A stretch of 64,000 nt of DNA from Halarcobacter sp. GTDB taxonomy: Bacteria; Campylobacterota; Campylobacteria; Campylobacterales; Arcobacteraceae. The DNA lies in assembly GCA_030145305.1 (NCBI GenBank), contig JAQYVX010000010.1, forward strand, positions 1 through 64,000, in the 5' to 3' direction. Positions 52,351-61,590 of this stretch are shown piece after piece (within the stretch, counting starts at the first letter, position 1; each line of letters begins with the position of its first letter). The translations under genes and the position numbers were made by a program. Below the pieces are notes generated by a model. That model was not told the origin of the DNA and did not search any database. It worked only from the letters and a program-made list of their open reading frames with translations.

Positions 52351-54816
52351 ATGGAATATATTCCAAAGCAGATTGAACAAAAATGGCAAAACTATTGGAC
52401 TAAAAATAATAGTTTTGAGCCAGAAGATGATTATAAAAAAGAGAAAAAATTTATTTTAAGTATGTTTCCTTATCCTAGTGGTAGAATTCATATGGGGCAT
52501 GTTAGAAATTATTGTTTAGGCGATGCTTTTGCGAGATTTTTTAGAAAATCAAATTTTAATGTACTTCACCCAATTGGTTGGGATAGTTTTGGAATGCCAG
52601 CAGAAAATGCTGCTATTAAACATAAACTTCATCCAAAAAAATGGACTTATGAAAATATTGATTATATGAGAACTGAATTAAATGCCCTAGGATTATCTTT
52701 TTCAAAAACTAGAGAATTTGCTACGTCTGATGAACTTTATACAAAATGGGAACAAGAATTTATTATAAAGATGTATGAAGAAAAACTTCTTTATAGAAAA
52801 TCTACAACAGTAAACTGGTGTGAAGATTGTCACACAGTTTTAGCAAATGAGCAAGTAGAAGAGGGTTGTTGTTGGAGATGTGATAATGAAGTTGAACAAA
52901 AAGAAATGCCTGGATATTATGTAGCAATTACAAAATATGCACAAGATTTACTTGATGATTTAAAAGATTTAGAAAAAGATTGGCCTTCACAAGTTTTAAC
53001 AATGCAAGAAAACTGGATTGGAAGAAGTGAAGGGTTAGAGTTTAAATTAGAACTTTCAAAGGAATCTAGATATAGACTTGATAAAAGATTTGCTTCATTT
53101 GATGTTTTTACAACAAGACCTGATACTATTTATGGAGTTTCATATTCAGCTTTAGCTCCTGAACATCCAATTGTTCAGTATCTAGTTGATAATAAACTTC
53201 TTTCTCCTGCAAAATTAGATGCAATTAAAGCTATGCAAAAAGTAAGTGAAAGAGACAGAGCTATAATGCCAAAAGAAGGTGTTTCTTTAGAGCTTGATGT
53301 TATTCATCCTTTAACAGCTGAAAAAATTCCTGTATGGGTTGCAAACTTTGTTTTAAGTTCATATGGTGGAGGGGCTGTTATGGCTGTTCCTGCTCATGAC
53401 CAAAGAGATTTTGAATTTGCTTGTGAGTATAACTTACCTCTAAAGCAAGTAATTGTTGGTCCTGATGGAATAATTGAAAAAATGACTGAAGCCTACACAG
53501 GTGAAGGTGAACTTATAAATTCAGAAAGTTTCACTGGAATTAAAAATACAAAAGCAAAAAAAGCAATTATATATCATTTTGAACAAAACTCTTTTGGCTT
53601 TAAAAAAGTTAATTATAAATTAAGAGATTGGGGAGTTTCAAGACAAAGATATTGGGGTGCTCCTCTTCCTTTTGTACATTGTGAAGATTGTGGTTTAGTT
53701 CCTGAAAAAATAGAAAACTTACCAATTGCACTTCCTGAAGATGTTGAAATAACAGGAGAGGGAAATCCTCTTGACTCTCATCCAACATGGAAACATTGTA
53801 AATGTCCTTCATGTGGAAAAGATGCAATAAGAGAAACTGATACATTAGATACTTTTGTACAATCTTCATGGTACTTTTTAAGATATGCAACAAATCCAAA
53901 AAAATGGAATGAAGAAGGAATCAATAAAGAAGATTCTGATTATTGGATGGATGTTGACCAATATATTGGTGGTATTGAACATGCAATTTTACATTTACTT
54001 TATGCAAGATTTTTTACAAAAGCATTAAATGGTTTAGGATATACAAATTCTAAAGAGCCTTTTAAAAAGTTACTTACACAAGGAATGGTTTTAAAAGATG
54101 GTGCTAAAATGTCAAAATCTAAAGGAAATGTAGTAGATCCTGATTCTATTATTGAAAAATATGGAGCTGATACAGCTAGATTATTTATGCTTTTTGCTGC
54201 TCCTCCTACAAAAGAGTTAGAGTGGAATGATTCGGCAGTTGAAGGTGCTTTTAGATTTATTAGAAAATTTGCGGAACGAAGTTCTCATGTAACACAAGAT
54301 GCTATAAATAACTTTAAAAATATTGACCATTCAAGTTTAGATAAAAAAGAGAAAGAAGCTAGAAGAAAAGTATATGAAGCTTTAGAAAAATCTAATGATG
54401 TATTTAATAAAACTTATGCTTTTAATACTTTAATTGCTTCATCAATGGAAGCTATGAATGCTCTTCAGACTCAAGAAAATGAGCTTATCTGGGCAGAAGG
54501 TTATTATATTTTAACAAATATCTTAGAACCTATTATTCCTCATTTAGCTTGGGAAATAGCAGATAGTTTATTTGCAAGAAAAAACTTTAACAATAAAATC
54601 GAAGTAAAAAAAGAAGTATTTACTTTAGATTCTATACTATTAGCTGTTACAATTAATGGTAAAAAAAGATGTGAAATTGAAGTTCCACCTGAACTTTCAA
54701 AAGAAGATATTTTAGTTCAAGCTAAAACAGCTTCTGCTAAATGGATCGATGGCAAAACAATTATAAAAGAAATTGTTGTGCCAAATAAATTAGTGAATCT
54801 AGTAATAAAGGGATAA
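52351..54816 (+). CDS. leuS: Leucyl-tRNA synthetase
   Basis: An 821-residue class I synthetase. The HIGH-type motif is [16 protein letters not shown] near residue 40, the KMSKS motif is [11 protein letters not shown] near residue 582, and the CP1 editing domain carries the [13 protein letters not shown] and [13 protein letters not shown] segments. A zinc-like cluster [13 protein letters not shown] is present. It charges tRNA-Leu. It is 1 bp upstream of lptE. Confidence 0.97.
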   Translation: MEYIPKQIEQKWQNYWTKNNSFEPEDDYKKEKKFILSMFPYPSGRIHMGHVRNYCLGDAFARFFRKSNFNVLHPIGWDSFGMPAENAAIKHKLHPKKWTYENIDYMRTELNALGLSFSKTREFATSDELYTKWEQEFIIKMYEEKLLYRKSTTVNWCEDCHTVLANEQVEEGCCWRCDNEVEQKEMPGYYVAITKYAQDLLDDLKDLEKDWPSQVLTMQENWIGRSEGLEFKLELSKESRYRLDKRFASFDVFTTRPDTIYGVSYSALAPEHPIVQYLVDNKLLSPAKLDAIKAMQKVSERDRAIMPKEGVSLELDVIHPLTAEKIPVWVANFVLSSYGGGAVMAVPAHDQRDFEFACEYNLPLKQVIVGPDGIIEKMTEAYTGEGELINSESFTGIKNTKAKKAIIYHFEQNSFGFKKVNYKLRDWGVSRQRYWGAPLPFVHCEDCGLVPEKIENLPIALPEDVEITGEGNPLDSHPTWKHCKCPSCGKDAIRETDTLDTFVQSSWYFLRYATNPKKWNEEGINKEDSDYWMDVDQYIGGIEHAILHLLYARFFTKALNGLGYTNSKEPFKKLLTQGMVLKDGAKMSKSKGNVVDPDSIIEKYGADTARLFMLFAAPPTKELEWNDSAVEGAFRFIRKFAERSSHVTQDAINNFKNIDHSSLDKKEKEARRKVYEALEKSNDVFNKTYAFNTLIASSMEAMNALQTQENELIWAEGYYILTNILEPIIPHLAWEIADSLFARKNFNNKIEVKKEVFTLDSILLAVTINGKKRCEIEVPPELSKEDILVQAKTASAKWIDGKTIIKEIVVPNKLVNLVIKG

Positions 54817-54817
54817 A

Positions 54818-55339
54818 ATGAAATTAAGTCAATTGCTATTTTCTTTTTTATTGATATTTGTAATCACAGGACTAACAGCTTGTGGTTATAAACCAACAAG
54901 TCATTATGCAAAAGAGCAACTAAAAGGAAAAATCTTTGTAAATTTAATTATTGATTTAAAAGACCCAAGAAATGCTGTTTTAATTAAAGATGCGATGAAT
55001 GAGATTCTAGTACATAGACTTGATTCTAAAATTGTTTATGATAGAAAGTTAGCTGACACAATTATGGATGTAGAGCTCAAATCTGTATCTATGAATGTTT
55101 TACAAGATGATGAAGCTGGATATAATAAACTTTATAAAGCTGTTGCTAATATATATGTAAAATATACAAATAAAATAGAATCAAGATCATTTAATGTATC
55201 AGGAGATTATGATTTCTCTATTGATGATGGAAGTTCAATTACTGATACAAAAAGATTTGAAGCAATTAAAAATGCCTCTACGGAAGCTTTGGAAGAAGTT
55301 ATTTCTAAAATTGCTGTAAACTCTTTTAAAAAAAATTAA
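54818..55339 (+). CDS. lptE: LptE-like outer-membrane lipoprotein
   Basis: A 173-residue lipoprotein with signal and lipobox FVITGLTACGYKP (Cys near residue 22). The rest fits the LptE fold: a beta-alpha-beta-beta pattern with conserved GYKPTSHYAKEQL and DYDFSIDDGSSI. LptE plugs LptD in lipopolysaccharide export. The position between leuS and folC matches the Campylobacter order. It is followed directly by folC. Confidence 0.8.
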   Translation: MKLSQLLFSFLLIFVITGLTACGYKPTSHYAKEQLKGKIFVNLIIDLKDPRNAVLIKDAMNEILVHRLDSKIVYDRKLADTIMDVELKSVSMNVLQDDEAGYNKLYKAVANIYVKYTNKIESRSFNVSGDYDFSIDDGSSITDTKRFEAIKNASTEALEEVISKIAVNSFKKN

Positions 55340-56506
55340 ATGATAGACTTTAAAACTGCTCCTTTGGAGCAGGTTCTTAATCATAAAACTATGTATTATG
55401 ATAAAATTGATTTTTCAATAATCAAAAAATCTTATGATATTATCTCAAAATATATTACTTTACCATACGTTATTCATATAGTTGGAACAAATGGAAAAGG
55501 AAGCACAGGAAGATTTTTAGCTCATTATTTATGGAAAAAATCTTTCAAAACTTTACATTATAGTTCACCTCACATTTTAAAATTTAATGAAAGAATCTGG
55601 ATAAATGGAAAAGACTCTAAAGACCTTGAATTAAATTTTGCATCTAGAAAACTTCAACAATACTTACCTTTAAATCTTTTAGAAAAATTGACATATTTTG
55701 AATATACAACACTTTTAGCTTTTGTTTTATCTGATAACTTAGATTATTTAGTTTTAGAAGCAGGTTTAGGTGGTGAATTTGACGCTACGAATGTAACTTC
55801 TAGTGATTTATCTTTAATTACTACTATTGATTTAGACCATCAAAACTTTTTGGGTAATACAATAGAAGAAATTGCACGAACAAAAATGCGTTCAGTTGAT
55901 AATAAAATGTTAATTGGATATCAAATACATGAAGAAGTCTATGAAGTCTCAAAAGAAGTAAAAAAAGAGTTAAAAAAAGAGTTTGGGAAAGAAATAATTA
56001 TTCAAAATGTAAAAGAATTTGATAAATATAGTTTAAATAAGAAATTTGCAAACTATTTAAAAACAAATTTGCACTTAGTAATTGAAAGTTTAAAAGAGTT
56101 AAACATAGAGCTTGATTTAGAGCTTTTTGATGAAGTAAAACTATTTGGAAGATGTGAAAAGATAGTTCCTAACATCACCATTGATGTAGGACATAATCCA
56201 TTAGCTGCAAGAGTTTTACTAAAAGAGTTTGAAGATAAAAAAATAACTCTTATATATAACTCTTATGCGGATAAAGATTATGCAAAAGTCTTAAGTATAT
56301 TAAAACCAATTATTAAAAAGATAATTATTCTAGATATTGAAGATAAAAGGATAGTAAATAAAAATAATTTATTAGAAATTTGCCAAACTTTGAATATAAT
56401 GGTCACCAAATTAGAAAAAATTGAAGAAACTGAGGAATATTTGGTATTCGGTTCTTTTTTAGTTGTGGAAAAATTTATAAGAAATATGGAATTAAATGAA
56501 AAATAG
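55340..56506 (+). CDS. folC: Folylpolyglutamate/dihydrofolate synthase
   Basis: A 388-residue Mur-ligase-type enzyme with the ATP-binding loop IVGTNGKGSTGRF, LHYSSPHILKFNERI and VLEAGLGGEFDATNV, and the C-terminal region TIDVGHNPLAARVL. It adds glutamate to dihydropteroate and folates. The ATG follows the lptE stop directly without a ribosome-binding site, implying translational coupling. It is shorter than the E. coli enzyme but complete, and overlaps the M23 peptidase gene by 11 nt. Confidence 0.93.
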   Translation: MIDFKTAPLEQVLNHKTMYYDKIDFSIIKKSYDIISKYITLPYVIHIVGTNGKGSTGRFLAHYLWKKSFKTLHYSSPHILKFNERIWINGKDSKDLELNFASRKLQQYLPLNLLEKLTYFEYTTLLAFVLSDNLDYLVLEAGLGGEFDATNVTSSDLSLITTIDLDHQNFLGNTIEEIARTKMRSVDNKMLIGYQIHEEVYEVSKEVKKELKKEFGKEIIIQNVKEFDKYSLNKKFANYLKTNLHLVIESLKELNIELDLELFDEVKLFGRCEKIVPNITIDVGHNPLAARVLLKEFEDKKITLIYNSYADKDYAKVLSILKPIIKKIIILDIEDKRIVNKNNLLEICQTLNIMVTKLEKIEETEEYLVFGSFLVVEKFIRNMELNEK

Positions 56507-57419
56507 ATTAATAATAACTATTTCAGATGTAGCTGGAACAAGAGCTTTTAATGTACATCAAATTGCAAAAAAGATTATAGTTATTGTAATCTTAATTGTA
56601 ATGATTATAATGGGTGGAGCATTTTGGTTTATTTCTGAGCTAAATGGCAGAATGGATAATTTAAAAATCCAAAAACAAAAAGAGATACAATCAAAAGAAC
56701 AAGAGATTAGCGTTCTTGGAGAAAAAGAAAAAAAACTCCAAGCTCAAAATCAATTTTATTCAATGCAAATAAAAGGTAAAGTTCAAGATATTGAAGCTTT
56801 AAGTTCAAAGTTAGATCATATAGAAGAGATGATTGGCTTAAAAGAAGATGAGAAAAAAGAAGAGATTACAAGAGAAACTTTAGCTTCAATTAGTGATAAA
56901 ATCAAAATGTATATGCTTACAACTATTCCAAATGGTGCACCATTAAAAAGTACGAGAGTGACTTCAAACTATGGATATAGATATCATCCAATTTTAAAAA
57001 AGAAAAAATTTCATAGAGGAATTGATTTAAAAGCAAAAAAAGGTACAGTTGTTTATTCAACAGCTGATGGAGTAGTTTCTTTTGTACAACCTAAGAATAT
57101 TGGTGATTTTGGAAGAGTTGTTAAAATACAACATAACTATGGTTTTGAAACAGTTTATGCGCATTTAAGTAAAACAAACGTTAAAGCTGGTGATATAATT
57201 AGAAAAAATCAACAAATTGCATTAAGTGGAAATAGTGGGAGAAGTACGGCTGCTCATTTACATTATGAAATTAGATATGGTTCAAAAATTTTAAATCCAA
57301 ATGAGTTTATTAAATGGCAACTTGGAAATTATGATAATATATTAAAAAAAGAGAGGAGAGTTCAGTGGGAATCTTTGGTAAGGCTAATAAACGAACAGCA
57401 CAGAATGGTGCAACAGTAA
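56496..57419 (+). CDS. csd1: M23 family peptidoglycan endopeptidase, Csd1/Csd2-like
   Basis: A 307-residue membrane-anchored peptidase: one helix at about 26-48, a coiled coil at about 50-115, and an M23 (LytM) domain from about 150. Zinc residues are visible in KKKFHRGIDLKAK (H-x3-D) and TAAHLHYEIRYG (H-x-H). Csd1 and Csd2 of Helicobacter trim peptidoglycan cross-links to generate helical shape and lie next to the bactofilin gene ccmA, as here. Only one such gene is present, so assignment to Csd1 rather than Csd2 is tentative. It overlaps ccmA by 55 nt. Confidence 0.87.
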   Translation: MKNRLIITISDVAGTRAFNVHQIAKKIIVIVILIVMIIMGGAFWFISELNGRMDNLKIQKQKEIQSKEQEISVLGEKEKKLQAQNQFYSMQIKGKVQDIEALSSKLDHIEEMIGLKEDEKKEEITRETLASISDKIKMYMLTTIPNGAPLKSTRVTSNYGYRYHPILKKKKFHRGIDLKAKKGTVVYSTADGVVSFVQPKNIGDFGRVVKIQHNYGFETVYAHLSKTNVKAGDIIRKNQQIALSGNSGRSTAAHLHYEIRYGSKILNPNEFIKWQLGNYDNILKKERRVQWESLVRLINEQHRMVQQ

Positions 57420-57802
57420 TAGCACAAGGTACGTGTATCATTGGAGGTATTTCTACAGAAGGATCTGTTCATATAGATGGAAAATTCGAAGGAGTTATCT
57501 TAGAAGCTGATATTATTACAATTGGTAGAACAGGCGAAGTTATTGGTGATATTAAAGCTAATAGCTTAATTGTAAGTGGACTTTTAGATGGAAAAATAGA
57601 TTGTAATATAGTACAAATCTTAGCTCAAGGAAAAGTTATTGGAACTATGAAATATAATGAATTAGTTATTGATCCAGATGGTAATTTTGAGGGTGAAGGA
57701 ATTAAAAAAGGTTCAAAACTTAAAAGTCGTTATGATGAAATTGAAAATAAAATCAATAATATCATAGTAAGCCCATCACATCAAATTGAGCATGAATCAT
57801 AA
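57365..57802 (+). CDS. ccmA: Bactofilin CcmA
   Basis: A 145-residue bactofilin with a core of beta-helix repeats (STEGSVHIDGKFEGVILEAD and following GEVIGDIKANSLIVSGLLDG) and short unstructured ends. Bactofilins polymerise without nucleotide; CcmA of Helicobacter sets helical shape with Csd proteins. It starts at a GTG with GGAGAG upstream, inside the end of the M23 gene, and its 3' end overlaps the helicase gene by 11 nt. Confidence 0.94.
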   Translation: MGIFGKANKRTAQNGATVIAQGTCIIGGISTEGSVHIDGKFEGVILEADIITIGRTGEVIGDIKANSLIVSGLLDGKIDCNIVQILAQGKVIGTMKYNELVIDPDGNFEGEGIKKGSKLKSRYDEIENKINNIIVSPSHQIEHES

Positions 57803-59903
57803 GATTAAGCAAAGATTAAATTATCTCTATTTAAAAAGACAAGAGATAGAAAAAGAGATAACAAAGCTTGAATCACAATTAGAAAAAGATAAAAATAGAC
57901 AACTAACTAAAGATGAAAAAATAGAGCTTTTTAAAACTTTATTTTTCTCTCGTGAAGACATCTTTGCTAAAAAATGGATTAGTAAAGATGGCTTGAAGCA
58001 ATCATATTATGCAGTAACACAAACCTTTAAATCTGATGATTATTTAACTCTTACAAACAATGATATAGAACAACATTTAAGAGGACAGGTTCAATTAGCT
58101 TCTTATTTAATTAATAAAGATAATAAATCAAAATATATTGTATTAGAGATTTCAAAAAAAGATATAAATTATTTGAAAAGCAATTTAAATATTTTAAAAA
58201 TAGATGCTTTGTATGAATACAGTTCATATAATTCTATTTTAGTATGGATATTTTTTGAGGATTTAATTAATGCAAAAAATGCAAGAAAATTTGCAGAGTA
58301 TATTTTAAAAAAATCAAAAATAACAGCAAAAATATATCCAAATATCGACTTTGTAAATAATGCTAGTTTAGGTGATTTAATTGAATTGCCCCTTCATTTA
58401 AAATATAGAGACGAAAATAAAACTATTTTTTTTAATCCACATACAGATGAAATTTATAAAGACCAATGGAATATCTTACAAAATCTTAGAAAAGTTGAGC
58501 AAAATATAGTTTCAAAGTTTTTGGATTTTGAAGAAGTTGATAATTCAAATCTTATGTTTGCAGATATTGAAATTCCACCTTTTAAATTAGAAGTTAAGAT
58601 TTACGATTATTTATATATTCCAACACGAGACTTATCAAAAAGTTTTATCAATAAATTAAAAAGCTTTGCGACTTTTGATAATCCACAAATAAAAGTATTA
58701 TTATCCTTAAGAAAGCCACTATATAATACTCCTCGAGTTATTAAAAATTTTGATGAAGATGAAACTTATTTAAAAATTCCAAGAGGATTAATATTTCAAA
58801 TAAAGAAGTTCTTTTTAGAATATTCTGTAAATTATGAGATAATAAATAAAACATATTTTGAAAAAGTAGAAACAAAAAAAGTAAAATTTGAACTACGTCC
58901 TGAGCAAAATATTGCAATAGAAAAAATTGTTCAAAATGACTTTTGTATTTGTGTTGCTCCTCCTGGGTTTGGAAAAACTTTACTTGGTGCTAAGATGTTT
59001 GAACTTCGAGCTTGTAATACTTTAATAGTAGTAAATAAAAATATGCTTCTTAATCAATGGATTGAAAGATTTGTTGATTATTTTGGCTATTCAAAAAAAG
59101 ATATAGGTTATCTTGGAAAAGGTAAAAACAAGTTAAATGGACAAATAGATGTAGCTACTATGCAAAGCTTGAAAAACAATCCAGATATTATAAATCAATA
59201 TTCTTTTGTAATAGTTGATGAGTGCCATCATATTCCTGCAATTACTTTTGAATTGATTGTAAAACAATTTTTTGGGAAATATATTTTAGGCTTAAGTGCA
59301 ACCCCAAATAGAAAAGATGGTTTAGAACCAATATTATTTCAACAATTAGGGAAAATAGCTTATGAACATAAAAGTAAAAAAACTCTAAATAATAAACTTG
59401 AACTAATAAGAACAAACTTTACTAGCCAAACGGATGTTTATGCAACGCTTATAAATGAGTTATGTGCAAATGAAGAAAGAAATAATTTGCTAATTAATCA
59501 AATTATAAAGTATAAAGATAGGAAAATTTTAGTTTTAACTGATAGAATTGAACATATTAATATTCTTGAAGAAAAATTATTAGAACAGAATTTAGATTTT
59601 GTATCAATTCATGGAAGTTTGCCAAAAAAAGAGCAAGAAGAAAAGATGAAGTTGGTTGATAAAAAAAATCTTATCTTAGCTACAACTTCTTATTTTGGGG
59701 AAGGAATAGATTTCCCTCATTTAAATACAATAATTTTTGCAACACCAATCTCATATTATGGTAGATTGGTACAATATCTAGGAAGAGTAGGAAGAGGAAA
59801 TCAAGAGTGTTTGGCAATTGATTTTTTAGACAACAAACATGCAATGCTTAATTCAGCTTATAAAAAAAGACTTGAAGGTTATAAGCAAATGCATTATTTA
59901 TAA
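57792..59903 (+). CDS. SF2 helicase with TOTE-type primase-like N-terminal domain
   Basis: A protein of about 703 residues. A coiled-coil start (to about 40) is followed by a region resembling the archaeo-eukaryotic primase domain of TOTE conflict systems: FSREDIFAKKWISKDGL, EQHLRGQVQLASYLIN, SILVWIFFEDLINAKNARKF and LGDLIELPLH. The catalytic acidic pair expected after SKYIVL reads EIS, so primase activity is doubtful. A helicase core follows: Walker A APPGFGKT near residue 391, IVDECHH near 476, LSATPNRKDG near 503 and QYLGRVGRG near 675. The ATG at 57792 is preferred to a TTG 6 nt upstream. It overlaps ccmA by 11 nt. Role inferred as DNA repair or defence only. Confidence 0.82.
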   Translation: MNHKIKQRLNYLYLKRQEIEKEITKLESQLEKDKNRQLTKDEKIELFKTLFFSREDIFAKKWISKDGLKQSYYAVTQTFKSDDYLTLTNNDIEQHLRGQVQLASYLINKDNKSKYIVLEISKKDINYLKSNLNILKIDALYEYSSYNSILVWIFFEDLINAKNARKFAEYILKKSKITAKIYPNIDFVNNASLGDLIELPLHLKYRDENKTIFFNPHTDEIYKDQWNILQNLRKVEQNIVSKFLDFEEVDNSNLMFADIEIPPFKLEVKIYDYLYIPTRDLSKSFINKLKSFATFDNPQIKVLLSLRKPLYNTPRVIKNFDEDETYLKIPRGLIFQIKKFFLEYSVNYEIINKTYFEKVETKKVKFELRPEQNIAIEKIVQNDFCICVAPPGFGKTLLGAKMFELRACNTLIVVNKNMLLNQWIERFVDYFGYSKKDIGYLGKGKNKLNGQIDVATMQSLKNNPDIINQYSFVIVDECHHIPAITFELIVKQFFGKYILGLSATPNRKDGLEPILFQQLGKIAYEHKSKKTLNNKLELIRTNFTSQTDVYATLINELCANEERNNLLINQIIKYKDRKILVLTDRIEHINILEEKLLEQNLDFVSIHGSLPKKEQEEKMKLVDKKNLILATTSYFGEGIDFPHLNTIIFATPISYYGRLVQYLGRVGRGNQECLAIDFLDNKHAMLNSAYKKRLEGYKQMHYL

Positions 59904-59915
59904 ATTAGGAAGAAA

Positions 59916-61553
59916 ATGTTAGGAATTATCGTTTGGACATTGCTTATTGCAATTATAGTTAATTTAGTACTTAAAAGATTTAATTTACCCACAATTATTG
60001 GATATATATTAACAGGTATTATAATCACATATACTTTTGGCTTGCATACAGCTGCTGATAATCATGAATTAAAAATAATTGCAGAGTTTGGTATAGTTTT
60101 TTTAATGTTTACAATTGGATTAGAGTTTTCACTTGAACATTTAAAAAAGATGAAAATGGAAGTTTTCTTCACAGGAAGTATTCAAATTATAGTTACAACT
60201 GTAATTGTTTTACTTATTTGTTTGTATATTTTAGATTTTGGATTAAAGACTTCTTTAGTTATTGGAGCAGCTTTATCTTTATCTTCAACAGCAATAGTTT
60301 TAAAAATATATAATGAAACAAATGATATTAAAAAAAGACATGGACAAAGAGTTTTAGGAATATTAATTATGCAAGATATTGCAGTTATTCCCATTCTTTT
60401 GATGATTTCAATTTTTTCAGGAGATGGAAAAGCTGATATTAGTTCTGTTATTATTCAAACAACTTTTGCTGCTATTCTTCTTCTTGCCTTATTATATTTT
60501 TCAGGAAAGTATTTATTAGAACCATTTTTTGAACATGTAACAAAATCAAAATCTGATGAGCTTTTTGTAGGTTCTGTTTTATTAATTGCAATTGGGGCTT
60601 CATATCTTGCTCACTATTTTGGATTTACATACTCTTTAGGAGCTTTTGTTGCTGGAATGATGATTAGTGAAACAAAATTTAAACATCAAGTTGAGGCGGA
60701 TTTAACACCTTTTAGAAATCTATTATTAGGAGTTTTCTTTATAACAGTTGGAATGCAAATTAATTTTTCAGTAATTAAAGAATATATCCTTACAATTTTA
60801 ATTTTACTTCCTATTTTACTTGTTTTGAAATATTTAATAATTTATATGGTTGTAAGAATTAATGATACAAAAAGAGTTGCTTTTAAAACAGCTCTTTCTT
60901 TAGTTCAAACAGGAGAATTTTCTTTAGCTATTTTAGAACTTGCTAGAAGTGGAAGTTTAATTGATCCGGCATATTCTCAAATTTTAATAGTTACAATTGT
61001 AATTTCAATGATTTTAACTCCAATTGTATTAAAAAATTTATCATCTCTTGCAGGAAGATTATTACCTGAAGATACAATGATGATACCTGATACTCATAAT
61101 ATAGAAAAAGATACAAAAGGGCATATTGTAATTCTTGGATTTGGACATTTAGGACAAGAAATTGCTCATAATTTGAGACTTGAAGGTCATGAATATGTAA
61201 TTATAGAACACAACCTAAAATTCTTTGAAATGGGATATAAAGCTGATGAACCAATAATCTTTGGAAATGCTGCCCATAAACATATATTAGAATCAGTAAA
61301 TATAAAAAATGCTTGTGCTGTTATTGTGGCTATTGATAACCCAGAAAAACTACATTTAATTTGTGAAGTAATTGATGACTTAACACATAACACTAAAACA
61401 ATAGTAAAAGTAACTAGGTTTTCAGAAAAAGAAGAGCTTAAATCACTGCATTTAGAACATATAATTGTAGAAGATGATGTAGTTGCAAGAGCTTTAGTTA
61501 ATGAAACAAAAGAGTGTAAACTAGATTTTATAGAAGAAGTTAAGAATACTTAA
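59916..61553 (+). CDS. KefB/KefC-type cation:proton antiporter with TrkA-N domain
   Basis: A 545-residue CPA2-family protein. About twelve membrane helices run to residue 390 and include FGIVFLMFTIGLEFSLEHLKK, LSLSSTAIVLKIYNE and YSLGAFVAGMMISETKF. A cytosolic Rossmann domain, GHIVILGFGHLGQEIAHNLR, binds NAD(H)-type ligands near residue 405. It likely exchanges K+ or Na+ for protons; glutathione gating as in E. coli KefC cannot be assumed. AGGAAGAAA precedes the ATG, 12 bp after the helicase. Confidence 0.92.
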   Translation: MLGIIVWTLLIAIIVNLVLKRFNLPTIIGYILTGIIITYTFGLHTAADNHELKIIAEFGIVFLMFTIGLEFSLEHLKKMKMEVFFTGSIQIIVTTVIVLLICLYILDFGLKTSLVIGAALSLSSTAIVLKIYNETNDIKKRHGQRVLGILIMQDIAVIPILLMISIFSGDGKADISSVIIQTTFAAILLLALLYFSGKYLLEPFFEHVTKSKSDELFVGSVLLIAIGASYLAHYFGFTYSLGAFVAGMMISETKFKHQVEADLTPFRNLLLGVFFITVGMQINFSVIKEYILTILILLPILLVLKYLIIYMVVRINDTKRVAFKTALSLVQTGEFSLAILELARSGSLIDPAYSQILIVTIVISMILTPIVLKNLSSLAGRLLPEDTMMIPDTHNIEKDTKGHIVILGFGHLGQEIAHNLRLEGHEYVIIEHNLKFFEMGYKADEPIIFGNAAHKHILESVNIKNACAVIVAIDNPEKLHLICEVIDDLTHNTKTIVKVTRFSEKEELKSLHLEHIIVEDDVVARALVNETKECKLDFIEEVKNT

Positions 61554-61590
61554 AAAAGATATTAGGGGTTATTCCCCTATATATCTTTTT
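61552..61590. terminator. Bidirectional terminator after the antiporter gene
   Basis: A long stem (about 16 bp with one bulge), AAAAAGATATTAGGGG / CCCCTATATATCTTTTT, closes on TTATT with A/T tracts on both sides. It ends the plus-strand antiporter unit and the minus-strand acyltransferase gene, and contains the stop codon region of both. Confidence 0.9.
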
